A stretch of 15,221 nucleotides of DNA. Origin: Irineochytrium annulatum (lineage: Eukaryota > Chytridiomycota > Chytridiomycetes > Chytridiales > Chytridiaceae). Each line of letters starts with the position of its first letter. The stretch's first letter is position 1. Positions 9,871 through 15,221 of the stretch are shown here, piece after piece. The position numbers and the translations under genes are program-made. The stretch covers positions 245 through 15,465 of the forward strand of contig JADGJL010000692.1 of assembly GCA_027600665.1 (NCBI GenBank). Reading direction: 5' to 3'. Below the pieces are notes generated by a model. The model ran no database searches. It was not told the origin of the DNA and saw only the letters and a program-made list of their open reading frames with translations.

Positions 9871-10707
9871 TAGAAAGTGGGCGAACGAAATGCTGCGGGA
9901 TGAGCGCGTAGGGAATGTAAGGGGACGAGGGAGCCGCGCTGATGTACTATGCAGCAGAAGTCGTCACACTGAAACTAATGACCGCCGCTTAATGTTCGTC
10001 GGGTCTGTCACTAGATGTAGAAAACAGCAGAAATCGTGTCGGAGAGTATGAGTCCAGAAGAAGAGAACTTGTAGCTGGCGTGTCAGCGAACCTTCATCCA
10101 AGTGGCTCTCGAAAAAGGGTGCGGTAGTCGACGATCACACCATTTCGGCGACTTGCGAGCCTGACGGAGACGCGAGGCGGCAGGAGAAGACTTGCCGCAG
10201 TCGAAACCAGATGCGCCGCGGCATAGCATCGGACTACAAAGTCGAGCATGTACCGTCAAGCGCGAGCTAGCGGACGGGCGAAGACAATGCGTGAATGTCT
10301 GCGTGATGATCGGCGCCGACTGACGAAGAACATGGCGGCCGGCTGAGGTGATCGACGGTGGCCGAGGGAGGAGGATGACGGCCGACAACGGCGAGGAGAA
10401 GCCATCACCAAGGAATGATGTCGTGTCGGAGCTCGAAATTTGATCCAAGCCTGCCCGGTGTAGATCACATTGGCGGCGATCGGCATGCCGCAGTTGGTCG
10501 TCGCTAGTCGAGAACATGAAAGAGGCAGCGTTTGTTAACCTGAATCCCTGCTTCCACATCGCATCGATAGTTCTACGAGACGACAGGATTTTTCATTCAA
10601 AACGGGAGCGGCTAGTTTCATACAGTTCACTATAATTCGATTTGTTCACTTCGAGTTGAGGACAAGGATGTGCTAATAACGACACGATCAGGTGCTGAAT
10701 AAGCGCC

Positions 10708-12332
10708 TCATCGCCGCCTCGTGTGCATGTCGTCTGAACTCAAATACGAATAGTTCATGTAGATAGGGTTCTCGGGCGTATGGTCAAACGGCAACACGCG
10801 CTCGCAAGTCGAACACGCGCGGAACACCTCCGTTCTGACTTCCGGGTACACGGCCGACTCGAACGTCACGCGCAAGAGATTACGCATCGCGATCCTTATC
10901 GAGGCTAAGTTTGCAATGAGACGACCATAGAACCCGGCTTTAGTATCAGAAGAGCAGAAAGGGAAGTGCACCGGCCAATCGCGGCTCGATCGTCAGGCCC
11001 TCGTCGCGGACTTGAGCGGAAACCGTTACCAGCGCCGATAGAAAGTGCCATAAGTCCTCCAGCCTTGTCATCGACCCCTTTGCCCACCCCCTAATGCTCT
11101 CATCACTCCCGCGCAACAGCGCCAGGATGCAGACGGGCACGACGGTCGCGTGTCGGCTGGCCAGCGCTGGGATGGTCAGCAACGCGAGCTGCTCGGCCGG
11201 GTTAGGCGGATGTATGCGCGCGGTTTTGTCGCCCGTCGCAGAGTCCTTGGCAGTTGATGATGATGAAGGCTCGGCTGCGGCGGGGGTCACGAGGAAGGAG
11301 TGGAGGCGGTTACTTATGCGGTTGACGGCAACGAGGCAGAGCCGGACGGCGCGCGAAAATATTATCATCATGCGCGCGCGTGCGTCGTCCGAGATGGTGT
11401 AGGATAAATAATCTGCATGAGTTGCACTGTTAACACCAAAAAAATCTTGGCAATAGGAGACCCAATACCAAATATTCTGAGCAAAGAATCTTTCATGACC
11501 ACCGCGTAGTTACAAAGATTTTCCTTATATCGAGTTCTGGCGCTCGACGTCGTCGTGGCCGGATCAACCGCTTCTAGAATTTGATTCAGCTCACCGAAGA
11601 GGACCTCGACGCCTGTTTCCATCGACTCAATGATGGCGTCGGCATTCCCCGTCGCTTTCCATCTTCTCAGCGATGAACTAAATATGACTGCATCGCTCAC
11701 ATGAAATCGCCTTAGCGGCCTTCGACAGCCTGAAGAAGCTCTCCAGGAACAAAATATCTGTACGTGCGTCAGCGCAAGTTTAAACCACCACTGCAGAAAG
11801 ACGGCACAGCAGCACGGAAGAGAACCACTCACCTCCGTTCACATTCTTTCCCCTGATGTCGGTCTTCTTCCTTGTTGTCACCGCCCTCTTTCGCTTCTTT
11901 CCCACCTGAGGTTGCCCCTGATCGAGTCGCCACGCTTAGCAATACACAAGCATGTTCCCCGAGCCACCTCGTTCTGCGTTGATTCCAACTCGGCCGTCGC
12001 CAGCGCGAGTTCTGATGATAATGTTCAGCTTCTCAGTCCTCAACGAGATATCTCTCTAAGGCGGTGGGAACTTTACCTTGACGAAGCCTCTTCAGCTCCA
12101 AGTTACATTTTCGGTTCTCCTTCTGCAGCTGCAGGACGCCCGCGGGCCATACTGAGTCCGTCGTATCAGGTCGCGACGCTGACGGGTAATGAGCGCCGGA
12201 GGAAAGCTCATCGCCAACGTCCTTGAATGCTGGTGCCCTCCCGAGGATGACCAACGCGACGATGATCTCAAGCTGCGCAATGGTGATGCATGGATGTTGT
12301 GTCGGTCGCGAGGATGGAGTTAGAGCTGACAT
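10708..12332 (-). CDS. Seven-exon gene, tentatively MEI4-like meiotic double-strand-break protein
   Basis: Proposed exons in coding order: 12332-12077, 12011-11968, 11905-11833, 11757-11701, 11654-11469, 11412-10972, 10904-10708. They join in one frame to about 417 aa ending in TGA. What is visible: an early hydrophobic helix (IAQLEIIVALVILGRAP, about 17-33), then a coiled-coil-like segment (LQLQKENRKCNLELKRLRQE), a basic patch (KKRKR, NLS-like), and mostly alpha-helical Leu-rich sequence with DILFLESFFRLSKA and SRLEDLWHFLSAL-type stretches. From memory, animal MEI4 (about 390 aa) has the same order: N-terminal helix, LRQ-containing coiled coil, a LQYLLELK helix, and a C-terminal helical domain. 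MEI4 works with REC114 and IHO1/Mer2 to promote SPO11 cleavage. The identity is inference from order and length, not a verified match. Weak joins: the 46-nt intron at 11700-11655 (an acceptor at 11613 is an alternative) and the intron at 10971-10905, where a 34-nt version is also in frame. A start at 12377 is possible but looks like an acceptor region. Confidence 0.5.
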
Positions 12333-12728
12333 TTTCACGTCGGCAGACAGCGGCGTCCGAATGACAGCTACAAACAAAACACAAGGATTTCGACAATATC
12401 AAAAACATAAGGCTGAATAAGGCTATCTTTAAAGTATCGAGCTAGCATTGCGTCTCATATGAACACTAACATCATACAGAAGAAGAGAAAGCAATTGGAC
12501 CCGCTAGGACTGGCCAGTCAAGCGCATAGGACTGCCGGCTTCTTGACAGTGCGCTTTGAACGCAGTCTCCGAAAAGCTCACTAATTAACAACCTCGCTAA
12601 GGATGCCAGTAGGGGCTCTTCCACGGAGTCACTGCTATCGGGCACTACCCTCAAACATCAAAACATGTCCGACCGCACTTCCGTTGTGATACACGTAGCG
12701 AAGCCGCGTTCCCTACGCCCTCATCGCC
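12333..12728. promoter_or_regulatory. Divergent promoter region between the MEI4-like gene (-) and the 7-helix gene (+)
   Basis: About 396 bases lie between two divergent start codons. On the minus strand an acceptor-like TTTGTTTGTAG sits at about 12370-12360, just upstream of the proposed MEI4-like ATG, so a leader exon may lie in this interval. On the plus strand the leader contains an out-of-frame ATG at 12665. No clear TATA box or repeated element is visible. Confidence 0.4.
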
Positions 12729-13980
12729 ATGGCATGCCGGCAGAGCCCTCGGGCCACCGCAGTCGTCCTCCTGGCGCTGATCTGCGTCGTCGCCTCCGCC
12801 TCGGCTCAGTCCGGCGCGCTCCCCGACATCATTTTGCCGTCGCCAGGACATAACACCACCACCAGCGCCAAGCCGACATCGACACCATCCACCATCCTCC
12901 TCTTGACCCGTATGGCCGGTATTATGACCTCAGGACGTGCGTAGCCGGTCTTATGCTGAGCAGTGGAAGGAGCAGATAAGGCTAACTTGAGGATAACACA
13001 GCGTCCCTCCTCACCAACACTATGCTCCTCAACAGCGCTGTGGTGGCCTACAAAGGTCGAAACAGCGCGGCCCAGCGCGCCCTCGTGATTTCGACGCTCT
13101 TCGCGATCCTGGGCGATCTCCTCGTGTGGTTCAACCTCGTCAGCTGGTTCACGTACCCGGGGAACTCGCCGCCGTTCTTCAGCTACGTGATCGTGGCCAT
13201 CAGCATCAACAAGCGGCTCTACTCCATCGTGACCGCGTACATCACGTTCTTGAGGTTCCAGGCCTTGACGTCGGTTGAGAAGGCCGACGTGTGGAAGTGG
13301 ATATATGTGGGCGTGTACGCGGTTGTGAGCATCACGACGGCAACGCTGCATCTGCTGTGCTACACGACGCAGAACTGGGACCGGGTGTTGTTCAGGCAGA
13401 CGGTGCTGTACAAGTACATTTATTGCCCGTCCCAGTTTGTCACCGCGTCCGTCCTGTTTGGTACGCACCATCCACCTCGTGAACCCTAAACAAGCAAAGG
13501 AGCTAACTCGGGTTTCCCTTCTATGCAGGCCTCGGCCTCTTCACGGACCTCCACTTCCTCTTCCGCTCCTACCGCAACCCTGTCATTAACGCCAAATTCC
13601 TCCTCGTCCGCGCCTTCTACAACATCCACATCTTCGTCCTGATGGAGGCCTTCATGTACCTCGTCTTCGCCTTCCTGCTCGTCTGGTCCATGTTCAACAC
13701 CGACGTGACGGCCGCCATCTACGTTGAGCAGCTCGTCCTCGCGCTAATGGCGCTCAACGGGGCCCACATCGTACGCACGGTACTCATAACGGACGCGGCG
13801 AGTTACGCGTTCTCGTCGCAGGGGCATAGCGGCCGGGAAAGCGACAAAGTTGGGTACGGGAGGGGCATGAATGGGTCATATGGGAGAAACTCGTCGGTAG
13901 ATGGGCCTCGTGGAGGGAGAGGGGTGGTCTCGCCCCGAAGGAATGTCGATATCGAGTTGCAGGCCGGACACGAGTTCTAG
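12729..13980 (+). CDS. Unrecognised seven-transmembrane protein with signal peptide
   Basis: I do not recognise this family. Exons: 12729-12936, 13002-13460, 13529-13980, giving 372 aa. The second intron (68 nt, GCTAACTC branch, ATGCAG acceptor) is firm. For the first, three donors (12910, 12919, 12937) are all in the right phase, so about 9 residues are uncertain. The ATG has a strong context (GCCATGG). Residues 1-26 form a signal peptide (hydrophobic VVLLALICVV, then ASASA before Gln). A short Pro/Thr/Ser ectodomain has one NTT glycosylation site (Asn42). About seven hydrophobic helices follow, for example RALVISTLFAILGDLLVWF, WIYVGVYAVVSITTATLHLL and VEQLVLALMALNGAHIV. The last about 60 residues are a polar Gly/Arg/Ser cytoplasmic tail. 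The layout (cleaved signal, out-in topology, seven helices, tail) resembles a receptor, but no GPCR motif (DRY, NPxxY) is seen. Function is unknown. Confidence 0.78.
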
Positions 13981-14534
13981 ATTTCGCATGCTCGTAAAGT
14001 TGTTGGTATTACGTTAGATGAAAGGGCTTACCCCTCATTGTGAGGGACGGGATATGTGACCGGCTTACATTTGTCAGTATAAAAATATAGTCTAATTCTT
14101 GTGTTCAAAAAAATGAAAATTAGTCATTTTATGGAGCTTTTGTCGGACGTCAGTTCAATACTGAGACCTCTCTACGGCTACTTCAGAGAGCAAAGGGGTT
14201 TTTCGGTTGCGAAATTAGCCCCCGGATGTGTTCCTTTAGTACGTTAGTGTGCTGGCCATTGCTGTTTTATCGTTCCCCCAATGTTGCATCTTTGAATATA
14301 TTTTGAATTGTAACGGAAAAAAAAAATAAAAGAGAAGCTGTTCGTGCTTCTCTTCACCTGACAGTCTGCGATGTCGGTCTTGGGAAGTTTGAAACCCTCG
14401 CCGCTCCCCCTGTCGAAACCCATCCTTCGACGCCCCTTGCCAAGAACCGAAACAGGCATCATCCCATCCTGTCCAACGACCCACTCCTCTTCCAGTCCAT
14501 CGTTCACTCTGTCGTCTTAGGACTCATTCATTGC
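13981..14534 (+). promoter_or_regulatory. Spacer and 5' leader of the downstream membrane-protein gene
   Basis: The first about 300 bases are AT-rich and should carry the 3' UTR of the upstream gene (for example the A-rich run near 14080-14120). An A-rich tract with AATAAAAG lies near 14319-14335. From about 14340 the sequence becomes pyrimidine-rich and leads into the donor GTGAGT at 14537, consistent with a 5' UTR exon. A 49-codon ATG frame (about 14370) ends before the donor and could be an upstream ORF. No larger gene is seen on either strand. Confidence 0.4.
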
Positions 14535-15221
14535 ATGTGAGTATTGGCGAGCTCGGAATGCACGGCGCTGGTCGGAGCTAGGATGGCGGCAGGATCTGGG
14601 TCGTCGATAGGCCGTTGAAATATGGGGGGCAACATGGTGGGGCCTGTCGGATCGGGACGGCGGAGACTCGTGCCGGCCTTGTTCTCTAGTCGTTTCCTGA
14701 CCTGGACCTTTGTCATTTGCGTGCGCAGGCCCGTCACAAAGTTCAACTGGCAGCCGTGGGCCAGGCAGCAGTCCGCTGCCGCCGGATTCTGTGAGTGGCA
14801 TTTTGCATCGAACGAATGCACTTCGGAGGCATAAAGCTGAATCTTCGCTCTTTTTTTTTCAGTCGTCTTCACCGGTGGCCTGGTGGCGCTCTATTACCCG
14901 AGCCTGATGTTCGCTTGCTTGAATATGTAAGTCCATTTGTACAGCGGGTCGATTAGAGAAAGGTTTTGCTAATGTTCGCAAATTTACAGCGGCCTCGGTC
15001 TCTTGATCATGGCACTTGAAAAACCCTTTTTCCCCTTCGACCGCCTTGGGTTCTTCAGTACAAACTTCTACTTCCGGTCCATTTTCTATTTCGGCTGCGT
15101 GGCCGCCACCATGTTCGAGGCCGCGACCATGACAGCGGGCTTGTGTCTGTTCTGTGGAGCCGTCACGTACCTCCGCGCCGCCATCAACGGCGAGACGTGG
15201 CAGGACCCGAAGAAGAAAGGG
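14535..15221 (+). CDS. DUF7727-like four-helix membrane protein, 5' part (runs off window)
   Basis: Exons: 14535-14536 (AT of the start codon), 14729-14790, 14863-14926, 14990-15221 and onward; 120 codons are visible with no stop. The introns (192, 72 and 63 nt) have strong donors (GTGAGT, GTGAGT, GTAAGT) and acceptors (GCGCAG, TTTTTTTTTCAG, TTTACAG). The protein starts MPVTKFNWQPWARQQS, followed by a helix (FFVFTGGLVALYY), then LNIGLGLLIMALEKPFFPF, a third helix after FYFRSIFYFG, and a fourth ending in YLRAAINGETW. From memory this fits the small fungal DUF7727 layout: an AR..S start, N..LG...ALE.P, RS..FR..Y, then A..Y..A..GE. Golgi TVP18-like proteins are a second option. The role is unknown. 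An alternative start is the ATG at 14622, which reads in frame straight into 14730, but it would ignore a good donor and a CCTGAC branch site. Confidence 0.65.

Larger units (their letters stand above)
9213..10707. other. Gene-poor interval of about 1.5 kb between sirtuin and the MEI4-like gene
   Basis: This stretch begins with the AT-rich 3' UTR of the sirtuin gene (to roughly 9600) and ends with the 3' UTR of the minus-strand gene starting at 12332. Between them lie unconvincing open frames: about 115 codons on the plus strand (9704-10051, Arg-rich, no ATG at its first codon) and 158 codons from an ATG on the minus strand (10559-10083). Neither shows a recognisable domain, splice pattern or hydrophobic profile. 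From about 10080 to 10560 the GC content rises to coding-like levels, so a decayed gene or an unrecognised gene cannot be excluded. Confidence 0.4.

Noticed and set aside
10083..10559. 158-codon minus-strand ATG frame as a protein-coding gene
   Set aside because: No domain, no splice pattern, biased Arg/Ser/Pro composition typical of a chance frame in GC-rich DNA, and a competing 76-codon frame inside it.
12806..13471. 221-codon minus-strand open frame
   Set aside because: It mirrors exon 2 of the seven-helix protein; the plus strand shows helices and proper splice sites, while the minus frame is charged and featureless.
14236..14507. 82-87 codon minus-strand frames in the last spacer
   Set aside because: Overlap each other in different frames, with no recognisable domain, and lie in the probable 5' leader of the downstream plus-strand gene.

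Overview
The window is nuclear DNA of a eukaryote. It holds seven genes split by many short GT-AG introns, with about 50% GC coding DNA and compact intergenic spaces. The gene mix points to a zoosporic fungus, probably a chytrid. There is a motile-cilium protein (CFAP65, expected only in lineages that keep a flagellum) next to fungal-style Mpo1/DUF962 and DUF7727-like membrane proteins. Introns often show CTAAC- or CTGAC-like branch sites just before the acceptor. The taxon assignment is inference.

Layout. (1) 59-3304 (+): C-terminal half of CFAP65, ten exons separated by very short introns (mostly 42-48 nt). (2) 3686-4566 (-): Mpo1/DUF962 dioxygenase, four exons. (3) 5069-7928 (-): RRN3/TIF-IA, the RNA polymerase I initiation factor, five exons, including one in-frame stopless intron. 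(4) 8172-9212 (+): an atypical Sir2-family protein, three exons, divergent from RRN3 across 243 bp. (5) 9213-10707: a 1.5 kb stretch with no gene I can support. (6) 10708-12332 (-): a seven-exon gene of about 417 aa, tentatively MEI4-like (meiotic double-strand-break factor). (7) 12729-13980 (+): an unrecognised secreted-N-terminus, seven-helix membrane protein, divergent from gene 6. (8) 14535-15221 (+): 5' part of a DUF7727-like four-helix membrane protein whose start codon appears to be split by an intron; it runs off the window end.

The genes do not form an operon or an obvious pathway. They read as ordinary chytrid gene neighbours: flagellar motility, sphingolipid/fatty-acid alpha-oxidation, rRNA transcription, NAD-dependent deacylation, probable meiosis and membrane proteins. 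The only suggestive pairing is RRN3 with a sirtuin behind one bidirectional promoter. Exon coordinates were worked out by eye from splice consensus, reading frame and remembered family motifs. No alignment, search or RNA evidence was available. I found no RNA genes, CRISPR arrays or convincing mobile elements.
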